From contig MDJN01000171.1 in assembly GCA_001995005.1 (NCBI GenBank), forward strand, positions 1-52,664: a stretch of 52,664 nucleotides of DNA, read 5' to 3'. The stretch's first letter is position 1; every line of letters starts with the position of its first letter. This document shows, one piece after another, positions 43,701-52,469 of the stretch. Below the pieces are notes generated by a model. That model did not search any database. It saw only the letters and a program-made list of their open reading frames with translations, and was not told where the DNA came from. The translations under genes were made by a program, and so were the position numbers. The DNA is from Candidatus Parepulonipiscium sp. PG-Nun2H_MBin03. Lineage in GTDB: Bacteria > Bacillota > Clostridia > Lachnospirales > Cellulosilyticaceae.

Positions 43701-44249
43701 TGGTATACTCCTTGAAAAATTATATATACTTAATAATAATTCTACTATAGTGTTTGTACCTCTTAAATCCCCATAAGTATCCATTACTGCATAAAATTCT
43801 GATGACGCTTTATCTAACTCCTCCTCTATTACCTGTTCCATAACTTCTTGTTTTAATAAATTTATTTCTATTTCATTACTAATCTTCATATTTGGTTCTA
43901 AATCTAATTCATTAAAATACACAGTAATTAATCTATAGCAAAATCCATGTATTGTAGATATAGATACTGTTGGTAATAAGGTCAGTTGTTTTTCAATGTG
44001 TGCATGCAAACTATCATCAGCATCACGAAGATGTTCTTGCAATTGAGCTTCTATTCTTTCTTTCATTTCAGTGGCAGCTGCATCTGTAAATGTAACTACC
44101 AAAAATTTATCTATGTCAACTAACTCCAATACTCTATTTACTAAGCGTGTAGTTAGTACCGCTGTTTTTCCTGAACCTGCCGCAGCAGATACAAGTATAT
44201 TTTTATCTCGTAAATCTATTGCCTTTTGCTGTGTAGGCGTAAAGGGCAT
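40785..44249 (-). CDS. addA: ATP-dependent helicase/nuclease subunit A
   Basis: UvrD-like helicase subunit of AddAB, the Firmicutes counterpart of RecBCD, processing double-strand ends for RecA loading. Walker A AAAGSGKT at 22-29, Walker B IYIDEYQDVN, helicase motif GDMKQSIYRFR, SIHKSKGLEFPIV and VALTRAREKL, and the C-terminal nuclease block GIIDAYF...LIDYKTDK...QIDLYATAL. 1154 residues, somewhat short for the family (about 1230). GGAGGAG in the addB 3' end precedes the ATG, one base after the addB stop. Confidence 0.95.
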   Translation of the reverse strand: MPFTPTQQKAIDLRDKNILVSAAAGSGKTAVLTTRLVNRVLELVDIDKFLVVTFTDAAATEMKERIEAQLQEHLRDADDSLHAHIEKQLTLLPTVSISTIHGFCYRLITVYFNELDLEPNMKISNEIEINLLKQEVMEQVIEEELDKASSEFYAVMDTYGDLRGTNTIVELLLSIYNFSRSIPFPEKWLDEKLVCFCENKIYEQSILEGIKQEIDSLKDIITEAKNIANQPNGPVKYLTALEEDENMLSNINTDTLEKVNKSISIKFATLNRKQDADPELKEKVQLLREVYKDHIKNIKSQCSMPTDNPRLDNLIKEIIRLVNVFTKKYSDIKKDRGLLDFNDLEQYALKILVNENGNATEIAIELSKFYKEIYIDEYQDVNNVQETILKALTSKGATIFMVGDMKQSIYRFRLANPQIFSEKYDDFKTKLPSNNIAIDLSQNFRSRENVLRSVNEIFEQLLSKDVGDLEYDKNARLEYGNLYDKKYNDPCSEIHIIENNTKAHEDNEDSNEEDKDTTEAKLIVKLIKQMLETTQIYDKEINEYRKATYKDVVILLRAKTSSVIFEEELINAGINAYAEVNKSFFEATEIRCMINYLQIIDNIDQDIPLISVLRSPIVGVDFEKLSAIRNSDLTGTFYQALVEYLSQNEDIVLRDFIENIKYFKELSTIVTVEELISEIYLKTGYYRYICALGEQKIGNLHILKTEAQCYEENVKTGLFSFINYLKKVETLKDKLEQAKVNLEQDNVVKIMSIHKSKGLEFPIVILAQAGKQFNNKDISKPILLHNELGFGTKYKHNYIKYPTISQIAIKNRIHRENISEEMRILYVALTRAREKLVITGISKEYAKLFNKSKIYATRNTLLVNTLLIRKQKSYLEWIMLSLMTNKNIGDISINGYNPKANWMLKKWSVDEITKDKSEKRDTHQFEFEHSTQLQYTNNKDEIFKKLNYTYKNKAGLSLPHKVSVSYLKNEMQHDAKVDKYIPRFDNIQNALLRGSIIHSVFENIDYLQNKDYNSLGRNLTELVEQNKIDKQALKLVRIDKLVEFANSDIINRMRKSCASFKEQPFVYKTDAKIVNSDAKEHTVLLQGIIDAYFEEEDGIVLIDYKTDKTTNIDDIKQRYTMQIDLYATALEGLTQKTVKHKLLYLYNNNDWVEI

Positions 44250-44250
44250 A

Positions 44251-47200
44251 TTACTCCTCCTGTATCTCCATCTTTTCTAATACTGTTTCTTTTGATATGT
44301 TTTCCAACTCATCATACCTATCCACTTCTTTGTCAAACCCGCATATCCCTATATATTTACAGTAATCACACGCTGTTTTATTCCCTAATTTATACGGCAT
44401 CGCTGTTATTTTTCCCGCTAGCATCTGTTCACTTAATTTTTTTATTGCAGTGTACACATGCTTTCGCATTGCATCAAGTTGAGCTCCGCTAGCTACTATA
44501 GAATTTTTACTATATTTTCCGTCACTTTTCTTTATTTGAACTGGGATTATTTGATTATTAATTCCTTTTTCTATAGCATTAATTATTTCTTTATTATCAA
44601 TAGTTATGCCTGATAATTTAAAAGGTTTATATAAATTTAACTGTTCCTTATTTTTAAGGTCATCACATTTTATTTCAGCTGCTTTTATGGCAAAGTAGTA
44701 TAAACCTGCTTGTTTTGCGTCTGGGTTTTCTCTTAAATATGCGTCCATATATAATAATAATTGTAATTGTAGAGCATAATAAACTTCTACTAAGTTAAAT
44801 TGTGTTTTATCACTTAATTTATAATCCAGTATTTTTATATGCGTGTCATCTTCTTTTCTAAATATATCTATTCTATCTATTTTGCCTGATATAACTATAT
44901 CTCCAAATGTTGTTTCAAAGTTATATTCATAATCGCTAGGGGTGAAGTCTGAATTTTTGAGTTGATATGTTATTGCATTTATTGCACGCAAGCTCATGTT
45001 CTCAATTCTATGTGCCATATATCTGATATGCCCATCGTCTATTTTTTTGTTATTATTTATACTTAAACTTTGTGTTACGCATTCTTTCACTAAATTATGT
45101 TTTTGCTCTTCGGATACATCTATCCATGTACGCTCTATCTGCTTAAGTTTTTCAGGGTATATTTGTAATATACTATGAAAGATGTTACCTATATCTAAAT
45201 TATCTAATTTAAATACTTTTCTCTCATTCACTTTTAGACCATATTCAATAAAATAACTACAAGCACATTTTCTAAATTTTTCTAAACTTGTAGCAGATAA
45301 TCTATAGTTATAGATTGATTTTGCAACCTCAGATTTAAGATAATTTTGATGTGGGTTAAATTGAAAATGTTTTAATATATTTGAATTATTATAATTATTT
45401 TTTATATACCAACTATATGCATCTTTATAACTCAAATCATCAGATGGAGTCTTCACTAAAGATACAATTTCTTTTAAGGTTTGTTCAGGCGTATATATAT
45501 TTTCAGTAAAATTCACTGGGGTTATTTCGCTTATATTAAATAACCTGTTTACTCTATTAAACATAATAGATGGACGCTTGCTTTTTCCTTTATCATCTGT
45601 TACTATATAACTTACTGTTAACTTATCACTTGCCTTAGTTAATGCAATATAAATTTCTAATTCACTACTATATAACTGCATGTTAATAAATGCATCGTTA
45701 AGGTGGGTCGCATTTGCAAACCAACTTAAATCTACGTTTGAAAATATAGTATTTGGTTGCGAATTTTTTGGAAATACTCCTTGATTAGCACCTATAATAA
45801 AAATGGCTTTTTGTTGCGGCAATCTTGTTCTTTCTATCTCGCCTATTAGGACTATATCTTGAGCTATTGGAATAATGCCCATTTTTTTATGCCTAAAACT
45901 AATATTTAATATCTTTTTATAAATTTTTAAATTTACGTAATCGTTTCCTAATACGTCTACCAATCTTTCTAAGGTTTGCATAACTACTTTATATGTCTCT
46001 AGTTGATTTGTATTCTTATACTCTGCATCTCTGCGTTCTAATATGTCATATATATGAATATCTTCCAAAAATTCATACATTATCCTGCATAAATCTTTTA
46101 CCAAAACTTTACCATTCTTTTTATAAGTGTTAATTTTAGTTTCTATATTATTTATAAGAGTTACAACTTGATTTCTTGCTACATTTAGTCTTTGTAAGTC
46201 AAATTTATCTGTACCAACCTGCCACTCCTCTTGCCACCGCTTTTTCGTACTTATCCCATATGTTATAATATAATTTTCTAAATAATCAATATCATCAACA
46301 GGTAATATATAACATTTTAATAAGGACATAATAATATTATGCGTCCATCTGCTGCTTAAAACATCTAGCAGATTTAATATCAAACTGACTAAAGAACAAG
46401 TGTGTACCAGTCTTTTTTGATCCAAAAAATAAGGAATTTCATATTCTTTAAAAAGGTCTGTTATAGTACTTCTATATAAATTTATATCCCCTGTTACTAT
46501 TGCAATATCACTATAATAGTAGTTTTTATCCCGCACTAGATGCTTAATTTGTTTAGCTACATTTTCCACTTCAACTCGCATATTTTTATATTTATATAAC
46601 TTAACACTTTCACTATTTTTAGCTGACTTAATTTTATACGTGTTGAAATAATTTTGTGATAAATATACAATATCTTCTGATTTTACTATCTGTTTTAGTG
46701 GTTGTTTCGTAATTTTTATCTCACCAAACGGCTTAATTTTCCGCTCTATCGCTTCTAAAGTTTTAGTACTATTATAAAATATAGAATAATTGTCCATTGG
46801 CAAAGTTATCATCATCTCTTTTGCCATCTTATATAGTTCAACCAAAACCTGTTGTTGCATTGCTGTAAAAGTATAAAATCCGTCTACTATAATTATTGCA
46901 TTTTTATATTGTTGATTTATATTTAACATATCTTTTAGTACGTTTAAGCTACGTTCTGCGGTTAGAAATTTCTGTTCTATATATTCGTTAAACCACGTCT
47001 GTATTTTTTTTACATCTTTTATCTTAGACTTAACTACAGCATTTTCTATGCCATTAAAATCTACTTCTTGTATGCCGAATTGTTCATACTTAGTCAAGGT
47101 CGTATTGATTTTTTCGATAAATCCATCTTTATCATAAGCTTTTTTAAAAAACTCTAATTCATTTTTATGGTCTTCTACTACTTTTTTTAGTATTATTATT

Positions 47201-47448
47201 CTCTCTAAATCATCTATTATCGGAGTTTGGTTTAATCTATTTTTCATAACTTGCTGAACTAAATTATTAAAACTTAGCACCTGAGCATGCAGCATACCTG
47301 TACCCAAAAAATTTGCTAAATCTTTTTGGACTTCCAAGTTAAACTGCTCAGGTACTATCATAATAACTTGATTATCTAAATTTTGTTTAATTTTATCATA
47401 GCAGGCATAAGTTTTTCCACTGCCTAATGGTCCTACTAATATTTCCAA
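44251..47448 (-). CDS. addB: ATP-dependent nuclease subunit B
   Basis: AddB subunit: an inactivated helicase fold with N-terminal Walker A GPLGSGKT (6-13) used for Chi recognition, and a C-terminal nuclease with GKIDRIDI, ILDYKLSD and YALQLQLLLYMDA. The iron-sulfur ligands are C728 or C730 and C1027, C1030, C1036, with the same 3- and 6-residue spacing as in B. subtilis AddB. 1065 residues. Start is TTG with GAGGTG five bases upstream; the first 13 bases overlap ecsC. Confidence 0.94.
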   Translation of the reverse strand: MEILVGPLGSGKTYACYDKIKQNLDNQVIMIVPEQFNLEVQKDLANFLGTGMLHAQVLSFNNLVQQVMKNRLNQTPIIDDLERIIILKKVVEDHKNELEFFKKAYDKDGFIEKINTTLTKYEQFGIQEVDFNGIENAVVKSKIKDVKKIQTWFNEYIEQKFLTAERSLNVLKDMLNINQQYKNAIIIVDGFYTFTAMQQQVLVELYKMAKEMMITLPMDNYSIFYNSTKTLEAIERKIKPFGEIKITKQPLKQIVKSEDIVYLSQNYFNTYKIKSAKNSESVKLYKYKNMRVEVENVAKQIKHLVRDKNYYYSDIAIVTGDINLYRSTITDLFKEYEIPYFLDQKRLVHTCSLVSLILNLLDVLSSRWTHNIIMSLLKCYILPVDDIDYLENYIITYGISTKKRWQEEWQVGTDKFDLQRLNVARNQVVTLINNIETKINTYKKNGKVLVKDLCRIMYEFLEDIHIYDILERRDAEYKNTNQLETYKVVMQTLERLVDVLGNDYVNLKIYKKILNISFRHKKMGIIPIAQDIVLIGEIERTRLPQQKAIFIIGANQGVFPKNSQPNTIFSNVDLSWFANATHLNDAFINMQLYSSELEIYIALTKASDKLTVSYIVTDDKGKSKRPSIMFNRVNRLFNISEITPVNFTENIYTPEQTLKEIVSLVKTPSDDLSYKDAYSWYIKNNYNNSNILKHFQFNPHQNYLKSEVAKSIYNYRLSATSLEKFRKCACSYFIEYGLKVNERKVFKLDNLDIGNIFHSILQIYPEKLKQIERTWIDVSEEQKHNLVKECVTQSLSINNNKKIDDGHIRYMAHRIENMSLRAINAITYQLKNSDFTPSDYEYNFETTFGDIVISGKIDRIDIFRKEDDTHIKILDYKLSDKTQFNLVEVYYALQLQLLLYMDAYLRENPDAKQAGLYYFAIKAAEIKCDDLKNKEQLNLYKPFKLSGITIDNKEIINAIEKGINNQIIPVQIKKSDGKYSKNSIVASGAQLDAMRKHVYTAIKKLSEQMLAGKITAMPYKLGNKTACDYCKYIGICGFDKEVDRYDELENISKETVLEKMEIQEE

Positions 47449-48182
47449 TCTTGCACCTCAAAAAAACGTTGTTTGTATTTTAACTTAGCATAACTTAATA
47501 TTTTTTTCACAAATACCGCATCTGATAATCCTCCAACTACGCCTACCACTGGTAAACCTTGCACAAATTTCATATATAGTAGTTCAGTTGATAAAATTTC
47601 TGATACCTCATCTATTTGTATCTTAAAATCATGCTCACTTGGTAAAATATTATTCTTCATAAAATTATTTATACACTCATTTCCTATAACAGCATCTTCT
47701 CCATGCGAAAGTGCTGTAGATATAAGCTTTAGTATAAAATATTTCTCTTCTTCTTTTGTATAATCATACCCATACTGCATAGAAATTTGATAAATTCCCT
47801 TTAACACCATTGCAATAAATACCGGAATATCTGGCAAACCTACTCCTAAAAATCCTAAACCTACTCCTTTAGCTCCAGATATTAATACATTTAAGTTTTC
47901 TGATTTATTTACTTCTCTTTCAAATGCTTTAATACGCTTTTTGTCTGGTTTAATAGAAAAAGAGTATGCATTCACTTTATGTTGATGTTCAATCTCTTCC
48001 TTATTATAGCTTTTTTCTATTACACTAGTACCCTTTTCAAATACAATAGCAAATGACTTTGCAAATGCTACTTGTAGTGTTTCTTGCAATTTATCGGGTA
48101 CTTTGTTTGCAATTAATTCTTCTAATTTTGATGGTTTTTTAGTCGCTACCTTTCTTAAAAATTTTTGTTCTTGCTTATTCAT
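47436..48182 (-). CDS. EcsC family protein
   Basis: 248-residue EcsC-like protein. The central segment ISGAKGVGLGFLGVGLPDIPVFIAMVLKGIYQI (about 100-132) is the hydrophobic, glycine-rich core of the family; VQGLPVVGVVGGLSDAVF near 209-226 is a second. EcsC proteins have no firm biochemical role; in B. subtilis EcsC is part of the ecs ABC transporter operon, absent here. AAGGAG precedes the ATG, which overlaps the ispD stop (TAATG). The 3' end overlaps addB. Confidence 0.85.
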   Translation of the reverse strand: MNKQEQKFLRKVATKKPSKLEELIANKVPDKLQETLQVAFAKSFAIVFEKGTSVIEKSYNKEEIEHQHKVNAYSFSIKPDKKRIKAFEREVNKSENLNVLISGAKGVGLGFLGVGLPDIPVFIAMVLKGIYQISMQYGYDYTKEEEKYFILKLISTALSHGEDAVIGNECINNFMKNNILPSEHDFKIQIDEVSEILSTELLYMKFVQGLPVVGVVGGLSDAVFVKKILSYAKLKYKQRFFEVQDWKY

Positions 48183-48859
48183 TATTTCTCCTTCCGTTTT
48201 GCTAATATAAACTTTGCTAAATCCATATCACTAGGGGTAGTAAGTTTAATATTTTCGTAACTACCCAGTTCTATATAGACCACTTCACCTAATTTTTCTA
48301 CAAGAGCACTGTCATCTGTTGATTGCCAGCCATATTCTATAGCATTTTGATGCGCTCTTATAATTACATCTTTATTAAATACTTGTGGTGTTTGTATGCT
48401 AAATACTGTTGCCCTATCAATTGTTTCTATTATCTTACCTTCTACGCATTTTTTTATAGTGTCTTTTACTGGTACTCCTAGTATGCATGCGGATACGTCT
48501 TTACATATACATCTTTTTATTTCTTCTTCTGTTATAAAAGGTCTCACTCCATCGTGGATAAGCACTTTTGTAATGTGTTCTCCTAATATTTTTAGTGCAT
48601 TATACACTGAATCTTGTCGTTCCGCTCCACCTGCAATTACGCTTTTTACCTTATTAAATGTATTGCATATCTCTTCTCTAACAAAATCTATATCTTCTTC
48701 AGGACACACCACAATAATTTCATGTACCATATTACTACTTTGAAATTTCTCAATAGTATGAGTTAATACATATTTACTGTCTAGCTTTAGATACTGTTTT
48801 TTAGTATTTCCATCTAGTCTACGTCCTTTGCCCCCAGCAACAATTATTGCACAATTCAT
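48182..48859 (-). CDS. ispD: 2-C-methyl-D-erythritol 4-phosphate cytidylyltransferase
   Basis: Third step of the MEP isoprenoid pathway, CTP-dependent. GGKGRRL near 9-15 with N-terminal IIVAGG binds CTP; KQYLKL, HDGVRPF, TIDRATVFSIQTPQVF and TTPSDMDLA are IspD blocks. ATG at 48859 chosen because GGAGG lies 6 bases upstream; an ATG 12 bases earlier lies inside that site. 225 residues. ispF is not adjacent. Confidence 0.94.
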   Translation of the reverse strand: MNCAIIVAGGKGRRLDGNTKKQYLKLDSKYVLTHTIEKFQSSNMVHEIIVVCPEEDIDFVREEICNTFNKVKSVIAGGAERQDSVYNALKILGEHITKVLIHDGVRPFITEEEIKRCICKDVSACILGVPVKDTIKKCVEGKIIETIDRATVFSIQTPQVFNKDVIIRAHQNAIEYGWQSTDDSALVEKLGEVVYIELGSYENIKLTTPSDMDLAKFILAKRKEK

Positions 48860-48870
48860 ATTATCCTCCA

Positions 48871-49893
48871 TTAGTTAAATCCTGTACTAGGCTTTGTACC
48901 TACAGCTATATTTGCTATAGCATTAAGTCTCATATTACTAGTTATACTCTCCTTATACTGATAATATCCCTGCACACCTATCATAGCCGCATTATCTGTA
49001 CAATACTTAAGACTTGGATAATACAATGTTAGACCATTTTCTTCTGCTAGTTCTTTCATTTGCATTCTTAATGTGCTATTTGCTGCCACTCCACCCGCTA
49101 TGGCTATATTTTTTATATTATGTTCTGTAGCATATTTTATAGTTTTATGCGTTAATATATCCACAACAGTTTTTTGAAAACTTGCTGCTACATCTGCGTT
49201 ATTTATAGTCTGCTGTTTCATAGTTGCTGAATTTACATAATTTAGCACAGCTGATTTTATTCCACTAAAACTAAAATCATATCCTGTGTTTATCATAGCT
49301 TTAGGAAATTGTATGCTATTTGGATCTCCCAATTTTGCGAGTTCATCTACTTTTGGCCCACCTGGGTATTTTAGCCCAATAGTTCTAGCCACTTTATCAT
49401 ATGCCTCTCCTACTGCATCATCTTTGGTTTTGCCTACTATATCAAATTCTGTGTAACTTAGTACATTTACAAGATGCGTATGCCCTCCTGATACTACTAG
49501 GCATAAAAATGGTGGTTCCAAAGTCGGATGTTCTAAATAATTTGCTGCTATATGTCCTTCTATATGATGTACTCCAACCAAAGGTTTGTCTGCCATAAAT
49601 GCTATGGCCTTTGCAGCAGATAGCCCAACTAATAACGCTCCAACCAGACCAGGGCCATATGTTACTGCTATAATATCTATGTCATTAAGTTTTATATTTG
49701 CAGTCTGCAACGCTTCTTTAATGCAATAATTTATTTTTTCTATATGCATCCTTGATGCTATCTCCGGCACTACTCCGCCGAAGATTTTATGTTTTTCAAT
49801 TTGTGTATCTATTATGTTTGACAAAACTTCTCTGCCATTTACTATGGCAACAGAAGTTTCATCACAAGATGTCTCAATCGCTAACACCTTCAT
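48871..49893 (-). CDS. tsaD: tRNA N6-threonylcarbamoyladenosine transferase
   Basis: Catalytic subunit that transfers threonylcarbamoyl to A37 of ANN-decoding tRNAs. ASKHA fold with metal motif HIEGH at 110-114, VSGGHTHLV, FSFSGIKSAV, and GGVAANSTLR. 340 residues with an N-terminal AIETSCDETS. AAGGAG precedes the ATG; 20 bases of its 5' end overlap the preceding gene. TsaB and TsaE are not in the window. Confidence 0.97.
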   Translation of the reverse strand: MKVLAIETSCDETSVAIVNGREVLSNIIDTQIEKHKIFGGVVPEIASRMHIEKINYCIKEALQTANIKLNDIDIIAVTYGPGLVGALLVGLSAAKAIAFMADKPLVGVHHIEGHIAANYLEHPTLEPPFLCLVVSGGHTHLVNVLSYTEFDIVGKTKDDAVGEAYDKVARTIGLKYPGGPKVDELAKLGDPNSIQFPKAMINTGYDFSFSGIKSAVLNYVNSATMKQQTINNADVAASFQKTVVDILTHKTIKYATEHNIKNIAIAGGVAANSTLRMQMKELAEENGLTLYYPSLKYCTDNAAMIGVQGYYQYKESITSNMRLNAIANIAVGTKPSTGFN

Positions 49894-50425
49894 TTGCGCT
49901 CTCCTTATCTCTTAGGTTATATATAACCCATTTACCATCTTGCTGTATAAGTGTATATTCTTTCTCAATTGATTGATGAATTAAAGTATGTGTTACTGTA
50001 ATAACTACTGTATTATTTTGTTGATATACAACTTTATCAATTGTACTTCCTATTATATAATTTCCTTTATCTTGATATAGCTCCACTTCTTCTAATACAT
50101 TATCTATTTGTTCTTCTATAGGATTTAGATTAATCAACTCCTCGGCATATAACAGTCTTAGCAGATGCACACTTTCTATTATACTATCCGGCTTTGCTAC
50201 TTCTGAATATATATGTCTAAAAATTTCGCTATAAATATTTACAACTTCTTCTGGGCTATCTGGATAATTATTTATTAATTGCTCTTCAATCTCATCTCTT
50301 GCAGTTAAGCTATATAGATATTTTTTTTCATTACTTTCATCTATGTCTGCAAACTTAGCTCTTATAGAAAAAGTATATATAACTACAACTGCTATCATAA
50401 TTACTATTCCTATTATTTTTCCCAT
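49874..50425 (-). CDS. Membrane-anchored protein of unknown function upstream of tsaD
   Basis: 183 residues. One N-terminal membrane helix (3-20), then an extracytoplasmic domain, helical (50-115) then beta-rich (115-175) with a pattern like an NTF2/SnoaL-type fold (VVYQQNNTVVITVTHTLIH, DGKWVIYNL). Similar small proteins of unknown function sit next to tsaD in Lachnospiraceae. AAAGGGG precedes the ATG. The 3' end overlaps tsaD by 20 bases, so the two are coupled. Confidence 0.75.
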   Translation of the reverse strand: MGKIIGIVIMIAVVVIYTFSIRAKFADIDESNEKKYLYSLTARDEIEEQLINNYPDSPEEVVNIYSEIFRHIYSEVAKPDSIIESVHLLRLLYAEELINLNPIEEQIDNVLEEVELYQDKGNYIIGSTIDKVVYQQNNTVVITVTHTLIHQSIEKEYTLIQQDGKWVIYNLRDKESANEGVSD

Positions 50426-50445
50426 AAAAACCCCTTTCTTAATAA

Positions 50446-51372
50446 TTAACTTTCTAATTCTTTAACCTTTGCATTAATTGCTGGTGCATCTAAATTTATT
50501 CCCAGTACATTTAAAATAGGATGCTTATATTTACCTAGTTTTATTTCTTTACAATTATGTGTATAGTTGATGCTATAAAGCTCGCCGTCTACACTTGCAA
50601 ATCCTTTTATTCTTAAAATATCTTGATTATTTAACAAGTAATCAATCATGGCTAGCATATTATCATAGTTACTAAATCTTGCTAGAAAAAAGTGATTTTC
50701 TACTATATTAATGTGACATTCATTAACCAGCTCATGTTCTGTATTAGTTTGACCAATGCTTGATAATGTCTCTAAATCTTCATCGGTAATATCTGCCCAG
50801 TTTTTTGTATATACATTAATTTTAGATAGATCAAATTTATCATTTCTCGCCATAGTAAATTCAGTAAATTGTAATAAAACTTTATCAATTTCTTCTTCAG
50901 AATATGATTGGGTATCACTAACAAGTATAGCACCTGTGGATAAAAAGTGTGATAAAAATATATGTTCATACTGCGGCATACTGCTAAATTTCATAAAATC
51001 AGGCTTAACTATAGTAATTATTCCATTTAATGTGCAATGCTCATTTATATACTCATGTTCAAACAACGAAAAGAACGTGTCCAAATTATATATACCAGAT
51101 GGCTCTATTATCACTCTGTCAAAGTTTTGCCTAGACGCTTCACAAATATACTCTATTAGCTTAGCTTTTTGCGTACAACAAACACATCCTCCAGCTATCT
51201 CCACTACTGATAATTCTTCTGCTCTTAATAGTGCCCCGTCTATGCCTGCCATGCCAAACTCATTTTCTATAATTAAAATTTTCTCATCTTTTACGCTTAA
51301 ATACTTTACGTACTTTGAAATAAACGTAGTTTTACCTGCCCCTAAAAAACCTGTTACAATATCAATTTTCAT
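50446..51372 (-). CDS. COG0523 (CobW-like) GTPase / metallochaperone
   Basis: G3E-family P-loop protein. Walker A GFLGAGKTT at 8-16, NEFGMAGID (37-45) and the metal motif GGCVCC at 61-66 identify COG0523, which delivers zinc, cobalt or other metals. The base-specificity loop that is usually NKxD reads SDTQ (151-154), seen in a Firmicutes subgroup. The C-terminal CobW_C domain is compact. GGGGGA precedes the ATG. Target metal and client unknown. Confidence 0.86.
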   Translation of the reverse strand: MKIDIVTGFLGAGKTTFISKYVKYLSVKDEKILIIENEFGMAGIDGALLRAEELSVVEIAGGCVCCTQKAKLIEYICEASRQNFDRVIIEPSGIYNLDTFFSLFEHEYINEHCTLNGIITIVKPDFMKFSSMPQYEHIFLSHFLSTGAILVSDTQSYSEEEIDKVLLQFTEFTMARNDKFDLSKINVYTKNWADITDEDLETLSSIGQTNTEHELVNECHINIVENHFFLARFSNYDNMLAMIDYLLNNQDILRIKGFASVDGELYSINYTHNCKEIKLGKYKHPILNVLGINLDAPAINAKVKELES

Positions 51373-51457
51373 AAAAATCCCCCATCTTGTGTTTTATTTT
51401 TATTATATCATAAAATGGTAATTTTTTCTATATATTTTTCTGCGTGTCTACGTTAAT

Positions 51458-52366
51458 CTAATCTTTAAATGTTAGAGTGCACACCTTTCTATCTATACCT
51501 AACTCACTATTTTCAAATATCTCTTTCACTTGTGTTATATCTAATTTATTATTAGGCAGTGCTGGGCTATAATGAGTTAACCATAGTTTATCTACTTTAG
51601 CTATCTTTGCCATCTTAGCAGCTTCTACTCCTAACATATGCTTATATTTTTTCACTTGGTCTATGTTTTCTTTTTCCATATACATACCTTCGCATATAAA
51701 TAAGTCCGACTCATAAATTCCTTTTACAATATCTTCAGTTGGTCTAGTGTCTGTCACATAACTTACTTTAAATCCTTTTCTACTCTCGCCTAATACCATA
51801 TCTGGCGTATATTTTTTGCCTTCTATTTGCACAATCTCACCATTTTGCAAATATTTATACGCTTGTTGTGGTACTTTATTTAAAATTGCTTTTTCCACAA
51901 TAAATTTCGGGCTTCGCTTTATCTCTATAGTATATCCAAAACACGGAACCTTGTGGTTTAACACTATAGTATTTATAACATAATCTCCTAATTGTATTGT
52001 ATTAGATTTCATCGGCAATTCCACTAATTCTATATTAAATGGTACGTCATGGCATATTACCATAAGTCCATCAAAAACTTTTTTCAACCCTGGTGGTCCC
52101 ACTATTTTTAATGTTTCTGTTCTACCTGAGTTTCCAATAGTCAAAATCAACCCTGGTAGCCCCGTTATATGGTCACCATGAAAATGGGTTATGCAAATTA
52201 TATCTATACTTTTGTATCCCCAACCTAATATTTTCATCGTAACTTGTGTTCCCTCACCGCAATCAATTAATAACTTCGACCCATTATATCTGGCAAGCAT
52301 TGCAGTTAAGTATCTTTCGGGCAACGGCATCATCCCACCTGTACCCAGCAAACAAATATCTAACAT
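51458..52366 (-). CDS. rnz: Ribonuclease Z
   Basis: Metallo-beta-lactamase fold endonuclease that matures tRNA 3' ends. Metal motif HFHGDH at 61-66, plus DCGEGTQ at 35-41, NHKVPCFGY and SYVTDTRP; a C-terminal LTHYSPALP carries the last metal His. 302 residues, the short bacterial RNase Z. AAAGGA precedes the ATG. The first gene of the long minus-strand block leading to addA; own promoter at 52434-52461. Confidence 0.93.
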   Translation of the reverse strand: MLDICLLGTGGMMPLPERYLTAMLARYNGSKLLIDCGEGTQVTMKILGWGYKSIDIICITHFHGDHITGLPGLILTIGNSGRTETLKIVGPPGLKKVFDGLMVICHDVPFNIELVELPMKSNTIQLGDYVINTIVLNHKVPCFGYTIEIKRSPKFIVEKAILNKVPQQAYKYLQNGEIVQIEGKKYTPDMVLGESRKGFKVSYVTDTRPTEDIVKGIYESDLFICEGMYMEKENIDQVKKYKHMLGVEAAKMAKIAKVDKLWLTHYSPALPNNKLDITQVKEIFENSELGIDRKVCTLTFKD

Positions 52367-52400
52367 ATCTTTTGTATCCTTTCAACTTATAAACATAAAA

Positions 52401-52422
52401 TGGGTGCATGGATACGCACCCA
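52401..52422 (-). terminator. Hairpin between the edge gene and rnz
   Basis: TGGGTGC, an 8-base loop, GCACCCA, then TTTTATG on the minus strand. It fits a terminator of the edge gene but lies downstream of the rnz promoter, so it would also be the first structure in the rnz leader. Confidence 0.55.
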
Positions 52423-52433
52423 AACTTATATCT

Positions 52434-52461
52434 ATTATACCATTTATTGGATATCTATCAA
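52434..52461 (-). promoter_or_regulatory. Sigma-A promoter of rnz (extended -10)
   Basis: Minus strand TTGATA (52456-52461), 16-base spacer, perfect TATAAT (52434-52439) with a TG one base upstream. Confidence 0.72.
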
Positions 52462-52469
52462 GGGTTATT

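Noticed and set aside
45611..45624. Third copy of the CTGTTAACTTA motif
   Set aside because: It lies inside addB coding sequence, matches only the core and lacks the GTCCAA extension.
50756..51421. 221-codon open frame on the plus strand
   Set aside because: It is antisense to the CobW-like gene, has no ribosome binding site and no recognisable motif.
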